Positions 45,069 to 54,389 of a stretch of 64,000 bases of DNA are shown here, one piece after another (position 1 is the stretch's first letter; every line of letters begins with the position of its first letter). The position numbers and the translations under genes are program-made. The notes under the pieces were generated by a model. It was given only the letters and a program-made list of their open reading frames with translations. It did no database searches and was not told where the DNA came from. The stretch is taken from NCBI RefSeq assembly GCF_951793255.1, contig NZ_OX636706.1, positions 1 through 64,000 of the forward strand. The letters run 5' to 3'. Source of the DNA: Desulfovibrio piger. GTDB taxonomy: Bacteria; Desulfobacterota; Desulfovibrionia; Desulfovibrionales; Desulfovibrionaceae.

Positions 45069-46337
45069 ATGGCACGCATCGAGAACCTTCTCACAGCCAA
45101 ACAGGTCGAAGCAGCTCTCAGAAAGGGTATTCCCGTCCAACTTAATGACGGTGGAGGGCTCTACCTGAGCATCACCGAAAAAAACAAGGGAACCTGGTTT
45201 ATGCGTGGTCGCTTAAATGGCGTAGCCAAGAGGCGAGTCCTAGGCGATGAAAAAGTCTCTCTTGCTGAAGCACGCCTGCTAAGAAATAAAGAAAAAAAGG
45301 CACTTAAATCAGGTATTGACACTGTTGCAGAAAAGAAAGCAGCTCTAAAAAAGGTTGAAGAAGAAGGAAGAACATTTGGGATGATTTCAGAAGAGTGGCT
45401 TAACTTCTGGAAAAATGACAAAGATGACAAAACAATAAAGTCCACAATAGGCAGATTAGAGAAACATATCCTTCCATATATAGGAAAAAAACCTTACTCT
45501 AGCCTCGATTTTTCAGATTTGAAATCCGTATGCTTTATCCCTGCAAAAAGTGAACATCGAGAGATGGCAAACAGAGTCGCTACGATCATTTGCCAGATAT
45601 GTCGTTTCGCCAAAATCAATGGCTATCACAAATATAATATTGCAGAAGATTTAACAGTTCTGTTTCCTAAGCCTAAAAAGGATGTAAATTTTGAAGGATT
45701 TTCTGCAATAACAGATAGAGATGGAGTTGCAGAAATGCTTCGTAAAATAGATAAGTTCGTTAATGCTGGTCGATGCTCACCGTATACTGGTGCAGCACTC
45801 CAATTATTTCCACTTATTCCTCTACGAGCATCTTCTATGCTTATGGCAAAATGGGAAGATATAAATCTTGAAGAAGCGATATGGAGAATTCCAGCGGAGA
45901 ATATGAAAGGGGCAATCGGACAAAGAAGAGATTTCATTATCCCTCTCTCAAGCCAATCTCGTGCCATACTACAGAATTTACAGGATTTTCGAATCAATAA
46001 TCGTGTATTTCCATCTGGAGGGAAATTAGGACATCTTAGCGTTGAAGGTATCAACAATGCAATGCACAGAGCTGGTATTCCTAAAGGGAAAATGTGTATT
46101 CACGGTTGGAGAAAAGTTTGGGGCTCTCTTGCTCGTGAATACGGCCTTCCTGACAAAATTGTTGAACGCGGACTAGCGCACTCATCTGGATCATCTGTCG
46201 AACAGGCGTATAACAGAGCGCAATACCGCGAATTAATGCGATACTCCTTCCAATGGTGGGCAGACTTACTGGATGCTCTCCGATTAGATCAAGATATTCC
46301 TCAATTGGATTTATCTTCAGAAATGCTGTTTTCCTGA
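45069..46337 (+). CDS. int: Tyrosine-type integrase of a tRNA-inserted island
   Basis: The 422-residue recombinase has an arm-binding DUF4102-like start (LTAKQVEAALRKGIPVQLNDGGGLYLSI), a SAM-like core-binding domain and the C-terminal catalytic domain: an Arg in LIPLRASSML, the HGWRKVW box (HxxR), a later His in LAHSSGSSVEQAYNRAQY, and its Tyr. This is the phage P4/island integrase class. I chose the ATG at 45069 with TGGAG seven bases before. The gene is AT-richer than the neighbouring core genes. Confidence 0.93.
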   Translation: MARIENLLTAKQVEAALRKGIPVQLNDGGGLYLSITEKNKGTWFMRGRLNGVAKRRVLGDEKVSLAEARLLRNKEKKALKSGIDTVAEKKAALKKVEEEGRTFGMISEEWLNFWKNDKDDKTIKSTIGRLEKHILPYIGKKPYSSLDFSDLKSVCFIPAKSEHREMANRVATIICQICRFAKINGYHKYNIAEDLTVLFPKPKKDVNFEGFSAITDRDGVAEMLRKIDKFVNAGRCSPYTGAALQLFPLIPLRASSMLMAKWEDINLEEAIWRIPAENMKGAIGQRRDFIIPLSSQSRAILQNLQDFRINNRVFPSGGKLGHLSVEGINNAMHRAGIPKGKMCIHGWRKVWGSLAREYGLPDKIVERGLAHSSGSSVEQAYNRAQYRELMRYSFQWWADLLDALRLDQDIPQLDLSSEMLFS

Positions 46338-46349
46338 TGGAGAGATTCT

Positions 46350-47633
46350 ATGAATATAAAATATTGTCGGCCAGCAAAAGATGGCACTCATACCTTTAGT
46401 CAGTATAGAGATTTTAGTCTTGTTGATCAATCTACTATAGTAGAAATGCGTCCATTCGGCAGCGAATATATAAATAGTTTTAAATACGATTTATACGATT
46501 TTACAAAAGAAGAAGATAAGACTCGAATTTTCTTTATTTCTGAGTACGCAAAACGAAAATTCTTTTTAGATTGCAATGTAAAAAAAGACAACAATGGTAC
46601 ATACAGTAAAATATGTATTGGAAAATCAAAAAAGTACGAATATAAAATATATGACAATGAGGAAGATGTATTATCAGATGTTTTGAAAATGTTTTTGCGA
46701 AATCCAGGAATGATTGGGGCATTTCGGTATAACTATGAATTAGATAAGAGCATCTATGCCATAAAAGCAAAAAACCCTTATGAATATATACAAATTTTAC
46801 ACAAAATTATACTAGATAAAGTTATATGCTCATTGAGTAAACCTACTGAAGAAGACCTGAAAAGAAATGCTACTGAGACTGAACAGGAATACATATTGGA
46901 GTTTTCCAAGGAAGAACATAGCATATTTGAATATGAACGAATAATATACAATGCATCACTGTCACAGTTTCCCTCACGCTCATCGTGTACTATAGCAGCT
47001 GTGACCAATTACATAATGAGACTCCTTGGATATAGACATGCATTTATCATATTCAAAAATATAGTAGACGACTATCATCTCTATATATCTGAATTATTCA
47101 ACCTAACAGATATGAAGATGATTATATCCAGTAATTATACAATTCAAGAACTTCCACATTTTTTCTTCTTAGTCAAAGAGATACCTATAGACGACAAGTA
47201 CGAAGACTATATCCATTGTCAATTTATCCCTAGCAAAAGGGAAATAAATATCTCGATTGACTTTCACGGACAAAACTTTGACTCAATCGAAGTTGCAAAT
47301 CACGTCCGCAATCAAGTCATTCTTACGTTGTTTGCCCATAAAGCAGATTTGAAAATGAAGTATTCTGAGCTAGAAGCAAAAACATTTTGTGAATATATTA
47401 ATACAGATTCGAAAAGAAATGAAAAAAATAACTGCAAAACAAGAGCAAATGCCTTATATTTGTGGGATAGGATTCATATCTACGAAAAGAATGCATCTAT
47501 ACGTGAAAATTTTCAGCATATCCATAAAGAAATAAATGAAGATATGTCTGATTCTACAATTCGAAAATACCATAGATACGTTTCAGCTACGTGCGAAAGT
47601 ATAGAAAATAGGACACTACGCCCAATGTCATAA
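46350..47633 (+). CDS. Unknown AT-rich island protein downstream of the integrase
   Basis: I do not recognise this 427-residue protein. It is rich in Lys, Ile, Tyr and Asn, has no signal peptide or membrane helix that I can see, and ends with a helical, basic stretch (YLWDRIHIYEKNASI, MSDSTIRKYHRYVS) resembling a DNA-binding helix pair. It starts 12 bases after the integrase stop with GGAGAG upstream, so it is in the same transcript and could assist integration, but that is only context. A perfect 20-bp hairpin follows it. Confidence 0.55.
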   Translation: MNIKYCRPAKDGTHTFSQYRDFSLVDQSTIVEMRPFGSEYINSFKYDLYDFTKEEDKTRIFFISEYAKRKFFLDCNVKKDNNGTYSKICIGKSKKYEYKIYDNEEDVLSDVLKMFLRNPGMIGAFRYNYELDKSIYAIKAKNPYEYIQILHKIILDKVICSLSKPTEEDLKRNATETEQEYILEFSKEEHSIFEYERIIYNASLSQFPSRSSCTIAAVTNYIMRLLGYRHAFIIFKNIVDDYHLYISELFNLTDMKMIISSNYTIQELPHFFFLVKEIPIDDKYEDYIHCQFIPSKREINISIDFHGQNFDSIEVANHVRNQVILTLFAHKADLKMKYSELEAKTFCEYINTDSKRNEKNNCKTRANALYLWDRIHIYEKNASIRENFQHIHKEINEDMSDSTIRKYHRYVSATCESIENRTLRPMS

Positions 47634-47656
47634 ACATTCCAATAGCAACATATTTT

Positions 47657-47706
47657 AAAAGTCATGGAATGATAGCTGCGTGCTATCATTCCATGACTTT
47701 TTTATT
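47657..47706 (+). terminator. Strong terminator after the integrase operon
   Basis: Positions 47657-47676 and 47682-47701 form a perfect 20-bp stem around a 5-base loop, followed by a T-rich tail. It ends the integrase and unknown-gene transcript. Confidence 0.9.
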
Positions 47707-48118
47707 ACTAGCGGAAAAGCCTATCCCCACCTTTTATCTATGGAATATCAGCGTTGCTGACAACAAATGCTGATAGATGGGAAGCAGGATTCATTTCTCC
47801 ACTCCGGTCTTTGGGGCATATAAAAATTGGGCCGCCAGAAAGAAGCTAGTTGTCACTACATCAGTTCTGGCATGAGAGGGGTAACCAGAGAACTGACTCA
47901 CCTTCGCTCTCATATGTCGCGAAATCTCGTTCCATACAGCAAGGCTTATCCTTAAAGCAAAAATCACACCAAATCACTTATTTTTGACATGCGACACTTT
48001 TCTTCTACGAAAAACTGTCTCATAGCTATTTGAAATTACTGCATTTTTAATTGACCACCACCGTTAAGCTTCTTACTCTCTGCTCACAAGGAGTCGTTAA
48101 AAGCAGGAGGAATTGGCA
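47707..48118. other. Intergenic region upstream of the AlpA-like gene
   Basis: No coding sequence is supported over about 410 bases. A TTGACA at 47988-47993 with a weak TACGAA (16 bases later) is a candidate promoter for the AlpA-like operon. An imperfect inverted repeat CAGTTCTGG/CCAGAGAACTG lies near 47868-47901. The AGGAGG ribosome-binding site of the next gene lies at the right end. Confidence 0.5.
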
Positions 48119-48307
48119 ATGTCGTTAAGTCAACGGATTCGTGTCGGAGAGGTGGCAAACATCCTTGGTTGCTCAAAATCTACAGTCTGGGCATGGGTGC
48201 GCAAAGGCCATATCCCTGAGCCTCATCGAGTGGGAACTCGGTTTAGCTTCTGGATTCGCACAGAAATTGAGGCGCTCGTCATTCCGGCGAAAAACACTAA
48301 TCAGTAA
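48119..48307 (+). CDS. AlpA/MerR-like excisionase-type regulator
   Basis: The 62-residue protein is one winged helix-turn-helix: VGEVANILGCSKSTVWAWVRKGHIPEPHRVGTRFSFW, as in AlpA and phage excisionases. In islands this type activates the integrase or helps excision. The ATG at 48119 has a perfect AGGAGG eight bases upstream. It is followed by a gene of unknown function 12 bases after the stop, forming an operon with the DUF3987 gene. Confidence 0.82.
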   Translation: MSLSQRIRVGEVANILGCSKSTVWAWVRKGHIPEPHRVGTRFSFWIRTEIEALVIPAKNTNQ

Positions 48308-48318
48308 GGAGAACCAGT

Positions 48319-48660
48319 ATGAATACAAAGTCAGGAAGTCCTGCGCAAAAATTCTTAGCTCGGCACAAGGAATTTCTCCGTCACTGGGCTGATGGTCTGC
48401 ATGCTCTGGAAATTGCTCAACGGATGGGGCTCTCACCAGCACAGCTTGCCAAACATAGTCTAAAGGCCTTTGAAGAGGAGGCCCCCCGGAAAATTCCTGG
48501 GTACGACTGCATTTTCTGGGACGATTTACCTAAAAAGATGCGGGACGCTCTGCCCAATGGAAAGTCAGGAGTCCTTGTAAAATATGAGCCACGTGAGAGC
48601 GGCATGATCTTGGAAGCTCTTTCCAGGGACTCGACCTCTCCGGAGATCACCACAGCTTAA
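48319..48660 (+). CDS. Unknown island protein with possible HTH start
   Basis: I do not recognise the 113-residue protein. Residues 12-50 (LARHKEFLRHWADGLHALEIAQRMGLSPAQLAKHSLKAF) read like a helix-turn-helix, the rest is mixed. It starts after GGAG (AAGGAGAACCAGT) and lies between the AlpA-like and DUF3987 genes, suggesting a role in island replication control. No function can be given. Confidence 0.5.
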   Translation: MNTKSGSPAQKFLARHKEFLRHWADGLHALEIAQRMGLSPAQLAKHSLKAFEEEAPRKIPGYDCIFWDDLPKKMRDALPNGKSGVLVKYEPRESGMILEALSRDSTSPEITTA

Positions 48661-48668
48661 GGAAAAAA

Positions 48669-48689
48669 GGAGGGAGATATTCTCCCTCC
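48669..48689. promoter_or_regulatory. 9-bp hairpin just upstream of the DUF3987 gene
   Basis: GGAGGGAGA and TCTCCCTCC pair around TAT, 18 bases before the start codon of the next gene. On the plus strand it lacks a T tail; on the minus strand six T follow. It may block or pause ribosomes or polymerase before the next gene. Confidence 0.5.
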
Positions 48690-48707
48690 CTCACTACAGA
48701 GGTGACT

Positions 48708-50186
48708 ATGTACCCTACTCTCTCGGAACCTCCTCGATTTCAGGCGCTTCGCTTTTTTCGTGATAACTTTCCCGGTTACCAAAATGTCCAGCCTCTGAGC
48801 AACGTTACACTCCCCTCCTTCACCGCTATGGTGGTCAGCGAAATCGCCACGGCGAAGGCAATTCCATTTGACTTGGCTCTTCTAGGATTTCTTCCCTCTA
48901 TCGCGGCAGCGGATTGCGGTTACTCACGTGTCGTTTTGTCCGATGGCACCACTAACTCGTTGAGCCTTTTCATAGCAGTCGGAGCTGATTCTGGTATAGG
49001 AAAAAGCCGTGCCCTCGAGGATTCGTTAAAAATTTTTTCCGACTGGGAACACAGCGCGCATGAAGTCATCACCACTGAGAATCAAAATCGAAATTTCGCA
49101 AACAGTCTTATAGACGAGCGTATCAAGGTCCTTGGGAAAAAATATGCCAAGACTGGTGAACAGACTGTACTGGAAGAAATCTATCGACTGAAGAATCAAA
49201 AAGTTGCAGAGCACTCCATACCACACCTTTTGCTTAGTGATGCCACAGAAGCAGCCCTTAGCCAACACCTGATTGATCATGGCATAGCTATACGGCTGGA
49301 AAGCGACGGGGTACTGCTGCCTAAAAAAGCTATGAGGCTGATGACGAAATCCTGGTCTGGAGAGAGGATAAGTCGTCACCGTATGACAGCTCCAAGTGGA
49401 GTCATTGAAGACCCTTTTGTAGTCGACCTCGTGATGACTCAACCAGAATTTTTCCGCGACTTTATCAATACACCAGATTTTCTGGAGAGCGGACTTATGG
49501 CACGGACACTTCCTTATTACTATCAGGATATGTGGTGCCCTAGAGTACATCCCCGCCCTATGGATGAAAATACCCTTGGCAAATTGCGCGAAAAGCTCTT
49601 GAGTCTGCTCAATGCCTCAAATTTTTGTAAGCAAAATCCGAGCGGACACCGCACCATTCCAGTCTCCAAGGATGCCGAAGATCTTCTGAGGGAAAACTGT
49701 CAAAACTGGACGGCACAGGCTAAGAGCGCATCCCCCCTGTACCGGGTGAGGGAATTTGTAGCACGTATGCCGCAGCATGCACTCCGCCTTGCTGGCTGTC
49801 TCTACTTGGCCGAATATCCCGTGAACTACGAGTACCCCATTCCGGCTCCCCTGATGCAAACTGCTCTCCATATGACCGAAGTTTTTCTGAGTCATGTTTT
49901 GCGCTGGACGATCAAGGATTACGGCGACGTACACGTGGAATGCTGTCGAGCCATCATGCAGTTTATCCTTGAAAAAAATTTCTCAAATGTGTCTGAGACT
50001 GTACTGAAGCAGGCTCTTCGACACAGGTTCAAGGCGGCGGATGTTAGTATAGCAATTTACTATCTTGTATCACAGAAGTATCTCTACGAAGGCTTGTCTG
50101 AATTTACGGGGACAGGAAAACGTGGGCGCCCAGCAGGACAAACTCTTTTTAACCCATACTATGACCCAACTGGATGTTCTTTTTAG
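48708..50186 (+). CDS. DUF3987-family P-loop protein (island replication/primase-associated)
   Basis: The 492-residue protein resembles DUF3987 (YfjI-like) proteins found on integrated elements next to AlpA regulators. A Walker A-like GADSGIGKS lies at about residues 92-100. DUF3987 members are thought to act with primases or helicases in element replication, but the activity is not established. I chose the ATG at 48708 (MYPTLSEPP); a GTG two codons earlier is the alternative. It ends near a shared hairpin at 50231. Confidence 0.75.
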   Translation: MYPTLSEPPRFQALRFFRDNFPGYQNVQPLSNVTLPSFTAMVVSEIATAKAIPFDLALLGFLPSIAAADCGYSRVVLSDGTTNSLSLFIAVGADSGIGKSRALEDSLKIFSDWEHSAHEVITTENQNRNFANSLIDERIKVLGKKYAKTGEQTVLEEIYRLKNQKVAEHSIPHLLLSDATEAALSQHLIDHGIAIRLESDGVLLPKKAMRLMTKSWSGERISRHRMTAPSGVIEDPFVVDLVMTQPEFFRDFINTPDFLESGLMARTLPYYYQDMWCPRVHPRPMDENTLGKLREKLLSLLNASNFCKQNPSGHRTIPVSKDAEDLLRENCQNWTAQAKSASPLYRVREFVARMPQHALRLAGCLYLAEYPVNYEYPIPAPLMQTALHMTEVFLSHVLRWTIKDYGDVHVECCRAIMQFILEKNFSNVSETVLKQALRHRFKAADVSIAIYYLVSQKYLYEGLSEFTGTGKRGRPAGQTLFNPYYDPTGCSF

Positions 50187-50230
50187 ATGTACTTCTGATG
50201 TGTAGCAAGAAAATCCAACAGCAAATCGAC

Positions 50231-50275
50231 ATACAGGATTCCTCTGGAAGTGTTGCTTCCAGAGGAATCCTGTAT
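50231..50275. terminator. Perfect 20-bp convergent hairpin
   Basis: Positions 50231-50250 and 50256-50275 are exact complements around a 5-base loop. It lies between the stops of the DUF3987 gene (plus) and the small membrane gene (minus) and probably ends both transcripts, although no strong T run follows on either side. Confidence 0.75.
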
Positions 50276-50296
50276 ACGATAACGCTTTTACTATTA

Positions 50297-50404
50297 TTAG
50301 TCGCTATCCTTGCATTCGTCCATGATGACTTTGATAGCTCTCAGCACCGCAACGGCGATGAGGACCCATCCTGTTGCGGAGATAGATTTCACTTCCTCAG
50401 TCAT
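50297..50404 (-). CDS. 35-residue membrane protein coupled to the VWA gene
   Basis: The ATG at 50404 overlaps the last 8 bases of the VWA gene (ATGACTGA) and has GGGAG eight bases upstream. The product begins MTEEVKSIS, has one hydrophobic helix (GWVLIAVAVLRAIKVIM) and an acidic end (DECKDSD). It is the last gene of the AAA-DUF3150-VWA operon, and it ends 21 bases before the convergent hairpin. It is short, but the overlap and ribosome-binding site support it; I know no homologue. Confidence 0.7.
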   Translation of the reverse strand: MTEEVKSISATGWVLIAVAVLRAIKVIMDECKDSD

Positions 50405-52052
50405 AACGCGTCTCCCTGAGCAAAGCATGTTGCAGCACTTCGAAAAGGGCTGGTGAAAGTTCTTCGAATCTGGAGATGACCCTGCTGCTGGTATCCGGCA
50501 AGAGACTTGAAATACAGTCGAATTTCATGCCTATGCCGTAAACCTCCACACCAGTCTTCCTCAGTGCTTCCAGTGCCTGCAAACATTGGGTCACGTCATC
50601 AGGAACACCATCTGTCAGGATCAGCACGACCTTTCTGGTTTCCCTGAGTATGAGCATCTGGCGCATGACCCACCAAAGAGCTTCCGCCAGAGGAGTTCCT
50701 CCATGAGCCTGCATCTGCATCCTGTCAGTCATTTTCTGCCCATGCCTGACCAAGGGGAACACACCGATCTTCCCCTCTCTGTAGGCTGGAAAAGAAGTGA
50801 TCTCAAGGGATATACCGGACAGATGTTCCAATGCCTTCCCCACAGCATAGCAGGCTTGTACTGCCAGTTTGATGGATTCACCGTGCATACTCCCACTGCT
50901 GTCCAGAAGGATATGCACTGCGGTATCAAGTTTGTGTACGCTGGTCCTTTTCTGGAAAATCCTGGGGCTTCCCGTACTCAGTCGGTACAGCTTTCCTGTC
51001 TCCAGTTTACCCTGCCTGCCGGAAATAGCATGACGCAGAGTGTGTGCCTGAAGCAGACCCAGCATTCTGGCTTTCAGAGCCGTTGCCATGCGCACAGCTT
51101 TTTCCCTGTCCTGATCCGGTAACAGATGCACCTCACAGAAACCTTCCACAGCCATCTCGACCTTTCTTCCAGACTCTCCCGCTGCATGTACTTCCAGTTG
51201 CTTCCCCAGCCAATTCCCCATGTCTACTGGCAAAGTGTCCACGATTGACGGGATACCAGAAAGAATATCCTGTCCTGTTTCCTCTGCCTGTGAGCATGAG
51301 TTTTCCGCAGATGATGTCCCATGAGTTGAATCCTCGGGTGTGCTTGCTTCGCTGCCTTTTTCCGATGTGGAGGTATTTTCCGTCTGGGTTCCACTCTCCT
51401 GGTGTTGTTCCTCCTGTGACGGGGATTTCCAGGACTTGAGGCAATGTGCCAACTGGCGGGCATAATGGATGGCACTGGACGTATCTGGGCATTCCTGCCT
51501 GATTTGTGCAAGGATGAGATCCAGAGACTGTCGCATACCGGGGAAGTGAGTATCCAGAGAGGTTGTTTCCTCTTCCAGCGGTTGTGACACTTCAGGGACA
51601 TCCCAGGAACGCACTGTCAGCAGCACATAGTTCAAAACAGAAAGAGCGAGGGATCTTTTCCCCGCCCTTTCTCTGGTCGCATCTTCCACGAAGAACCGGC
51701 GTATCAGCTCGTGGAAATTATGCCTGCATCCCGGGAATACCGCAGCCAGTCTGTTTTCCACCCTCCAGTCTTCGATGGCATTGAACAGATTTTTCGTCAC
51801 CGCATCCAGAGCAGCCTCCTTGAATGCCTTGAAATCCGTATACCGGATATGGGCGGATTCATGGTCGATAAAGCCCCTGACCAGAAGCAGCAGCTCTTCC
51901 CCACAGTCTACGGGCAATGATGGTAACTGGATCATGTTCCCATCCGTACAGGCATCAGACCCACCAATATGCACATGCACACCGTAGGTATTCCCAAGTA
52001 CGGAAGCCAGAAGAGGCAAACAGCCCAGGATATCTTTCTCTCGCAGCTGCAT
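50397..52052 (-). CDS. CobT-like VWA-domain protein of a MoxR/CobS-type system
   Basis: The 551-residue protein has a CobT-type N-terminal region with IDHESAHIRYTDF (about residues 48-60), an acidic Ser/Thr/Glu-rich middle (about 215-265), and a C-terminal VWA domain whose MIDAS begins HILLDSSGSMHGES (about residue 375). VWA proteins with AAA partners act as chelatases or assembly factors. The ATG at 52052 overlaps the DUF3150 stop (TAATG); I chose it over a GTG two codons earlier. Its actual substrate is unknown. Confidence 0.85.
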   Translation of the reverse strand: MQLREKDILGCLPLLASVLGNTYGVHVHIGGSDACTDGNMIQLPSLPVDCGEELLLLVRGFIDHESAHIRYTDFKAFKEAALDAVTKNLFNAIEDWRVENRLAAVFPGCRHNFHELIRRFFVEDATRERAGKRSLALSVLNYVLLTVRSWDVPEVSQPLEEETTSLDTHFPGMRQSLDLILAQIRQECPDTSSAIHYARQLAHCLKSWKSPSQEEQHQESGTQTENTSTSEKGSEASTPEDSTHGTSSAENSCSQAEETGQDILSGIPSIVDTLPVDMGNWLGKQLEVHAAGESGRKVEMAVEGFCEVHLLPDQDREKAVRMATALKARMLGLLQAHTLRHAISGRQGKLETGKLYRLSTGSPRIFQKRTSVHKLDTAVHILLDSSGSMHGESIKLAVQACYAVGKALEHLSGISLEITSFPAYREGKIGVFPLVRHGQKMTDRMQMQAHGGTPLAEALWWVMRQMLILRETRKVVLILTDGVPDDVTQCLQALEALRKTGVEVYGIGMKFDCISSLLPDTSSRVISRFEELSPALFEVLQHALLRETRYD

Positions 52053-53056
52053 TACCACAACCCCATGCTGGGAATCTCAGGAAGTATCGGTGCGGAAACG
52101 ACTTCCGGCAACACAGGCAACTCAGCAGTCCCGAAAGGATTGTCCTCATCCGGCTGAACGCTTTCATCCTTTTTGAGCAACGCATCCAGAACGGAACCGG
52201 TCGAATTTCCTTCGATGACTTTCTGGGCATGGAGGATGAGCGCATGACTGTCCTTGAGAAGACAGACAAGACCTTGCAGGAGGATCAGATCGCTTCCTGT
52301 GATATTCCCTCTTTTGGGCATTCTATCCAGAGCGGACTGGATGATATCAGCCACAGGGCTCACATGAGGTTCCACAAAGCTGAGTCCTACCAGTTTGGAT
52401 TGGAGAGTGCGCAAAGGAGACAGGGCCTTGTGAGTCACTTCTGTCCTTCCCTCATAAACACGCTTCCAGATATCCTTTGCAGTCCGGGACAGATCATCGA
52501 AAAGAGTGTTACCGAGCCCTTCCACTTCTTCCGCCAGACCAGATTCCAGAACTGCCTTTTCATCAGGATACTGCTCCAGGGGGGATACCTTGTACAGCTG
52601 CCAGCGAAAGTCCATGCGAGCCCGAACATATTCAGGACTTACCGTGGAATTGCGGATGATTTCCGACCACTGGGAATGCTTGTCTATCCAGGTTTTGACG
52701 GATTCATCATAATCCGCCAGGAATGCTTCTTTTTCCCGCAGGAATTCGTCTCGGATGGCCACCAGTTCCTGAATGATGGCACCAGCTTTCTCTTCCGGGA
52801 TAGCCCAACCAGACATGAAACGTACTCCATGCCTGTCCAGAAAACTGAAAGCACGGGCTTTCAAGGTGGAGAAGATCTTCAACGAACTGGGATCGGCGAT
52901 ACGCTTGGAACCCAAAGAAGCCAGGTCTTCGGGAGGGAGTTCAGCGCCACCGAAGTCTTCCACGGTCATTTTTTTCCGAGCTGACCAGAGACTGATATCC
53001 AGGTTCAGAGCCAGCAGATTTTCCAGGATGCGGATATCGGAAATGATCTGGGTCAT
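52052..53056 (-). CDS. DUF3150 protein, middle gene of the AAA-VWA operon
   Basis: The 334-residue protein matches DUF3150, which occurs between CobS-like AAA and CobT-like VWA genes on mobile elements. It is helical and charged, with no enzymatic motif that I see; LYKVSPL, RARMDFRWQ and IPEEKAGAIIQEL are recognisable stretches. GGAGG precedes the ATG by five bases. It starts 9 bases after the AAA stop and overlaps the VWA gene by one base, so the three are translated together and probably form a complex. Confidence 0.82.
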   Translation of the reverse strand: MTQIISDIRILENLLALNLDISLWSARKKMTVEDFGGAELPPEDLASLGSKRIADPSSLKIFSTLKARAFSFLDRHGVRFMSGWAIPEEKAGAIIQELVAIRDEFLREKEAFLADYDESVKTWIDKHSQWSEIIRNSTVSPEYVRARMDFRWQLYKVSPLEQYPDEKAVLESGLAEEVEGLGNTLFDDLSRTAKDIWKRVYEGRTEVTHKALSPLRTLQSKLVGLSFVEPHVSPVADIIQSALDRMPKRGNITGSDLILLQGLVCLLKDSHALILHAQKVIEGNSTGSVLDALLKKDESVQPDEDNPFGTAELPVLPEVVSAPILPEIPSMGLW

Positions 53057-53065
53057 ATGATCCTC

Positions 53066-54370
53066 CTAAATGGAGCTTTTGGTTTTGATGAGGGCATACC
53101 CTTCACGCAACTTTTTGGCGGCTCGGGATGTCAGTTCCAGTATGGGGCTTTTGTCTTTGCAGGTATCCACGGGAACGAAATGCTGCTGTCCGCTTTGTCC
53201 AGTATGTCCCCAGGTAATGGTCAGTCCTTCAGCACCAGCATCGCCTACCCAATCCTTGGTCAGAGTTTGCCCATCCAGTACGTATTCCTTGCGCAGGAAG
53301 ATACGGGGATAGGGAACAGCACTACTCCGCTGACAATGCAGCTTTACGAACCCGAGAGCTTCCTCTCCCATGAGCAGATCGTTTCCACTCCCTGTCAGAT
53401 GCGGAAACATGCGTTGAGCCAGTTCATGCAACATAGCTCTGGTCTCATGTGAAGCCCTGTAGGCAAGAGCTCTATCCAAAGCATATGTCACCGGCTGGAT
53501 TCCCTGTTTCGCCAGTGGCTGAAAACGCAAGGTCAAAGCGCCCCAGCGCAAAAGACTGCGCGTGGAGAACGTGATTTCGATGCTGCCGCTCAGTGTGCTT
53601 CCACTCATCTCGCTCATGAACAACCTGCGGACTTCATTGGCATAGTCCACCATCGTTTCACACAAGGATACGGGCAACGCCGGATAGCGATCCCGCAAGA
53701 GCTTCTTTTCCACAGAGGGATCAGGGTAGCCCATCTCGCAAAGGATGAATCGATCCGTGAAAGCCAGATTCTGCCGCTGAGTTCCCTGGTAAAGACCGGT
53801 GTCATCCCCTGCGCCATTGGTATTGGCTGTAGCCACGAATCGGAACATGGGATGAGGGATGATGAGTTCCCCACCATTTTCCGGGATACACAGAGGAGAA
53901 CCGTCCAGGATACCATGCAGTCCTGCTGCGACTTCCGGTGAAGCCATATCCAGCTCATTGATCAGACAGATGCCTCCGTAACGCATAGCAAGCGCAAGTG
54001 GTCCGTATTCGTAGGACATGCTCCCTTCATGCACGGTCAAATGTCCTGTGAGATCAGCGAACTCCAGCCTGCCGTGTCCCGTCACTTCGAACAGGGGATA
54101 GTTCAAGCGTGCAGCCAGTTGTTTGACACACGATGTTTTCCCACAACCGGAAGGACCAAAGATGTACAGGGGTTCCTCCGGGGAAAGCAGCCAGACGATG
54201 ATGTCCCTGCTGGATTCATGGAACAGGTAATTGGGGTCCAACCTGGGGGTATACAGAGAGGGGGTGGCATATCCCTTGATGGGAGTACCGGAAGGATTGC
54301 CGCTAAAAATCTGACCAGCATCCAGTTCGATGACCTGAAGCCGGCTCAATTCGTCAGATATGGTTTGCAT
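53066..54370 (-). CDS. CobS/MoxR-type AAA+ ATPase
   Basis: The 434-residue AAA+ protein has Walker A GPSGCGKTS (about residues 75-83), Walker B CLINELD and a sensor region with FVATANTNGAGDDTG, the CobS/CbbQ group. Such ATPases remodel VWA partners. I place the start at the ATG of 54370 (MQTISDELSR) because AAGGAG lies six bases upstream; ATGs upstream sit on top of the ribosome-binding site. A terminator-like hairpin (54390-54429) ends 20 bases before this ATG. Confidence 0.88.
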   Translation of the reverse strand: MQTISDELSRLQVIELDAGQIFSGNPSGTPIKGYATPSLYTPRLDPNYLFHESSRDIIVWLLSPEEPLYIFGPSGCGKTSCVKQLAARLNYPLFEVTGHGRLEFADLTGHLTVHEGSMSYEYGPLALAMRYGGICLINELDMASPEVAAGLHGILDGSPLCIPENGGELIIPHPMFRFVATANTNGAGDDTGLYQGTQRQNLAFTDRFILCEMGYPDPSVEKKLLRDRYPALPVSLCETMVDYANEVRRLFMSEMSGSTLSGSIEITFSTRSLLRWGALTLRFQPLAKQGIQPVTYALDRALAYRASHETRAMLHELAQRMFPHLTGSGNDLLMGEEALGFVKLHCQRSSAVPYPRIFLRKEYVLDGQTLTKDWVGDAGAEGLTITWGHTGQSGQQHFVPVDTCKDKSPILELTSRAAKKLREGYALIKTKSSI

Positions 54371-54389
54371 CGCCATCTCCTTGAAATAC

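Noticed and set aside
50397..54370. Cobalamin biosynthesis (cobaltochelatase CobS/CobT) role
   Set aside because: There is no CobN or other cobalamin gene nearby, the DUF3150 gene lies between, and the set is on a mobile island; only the fold resemblance holds.
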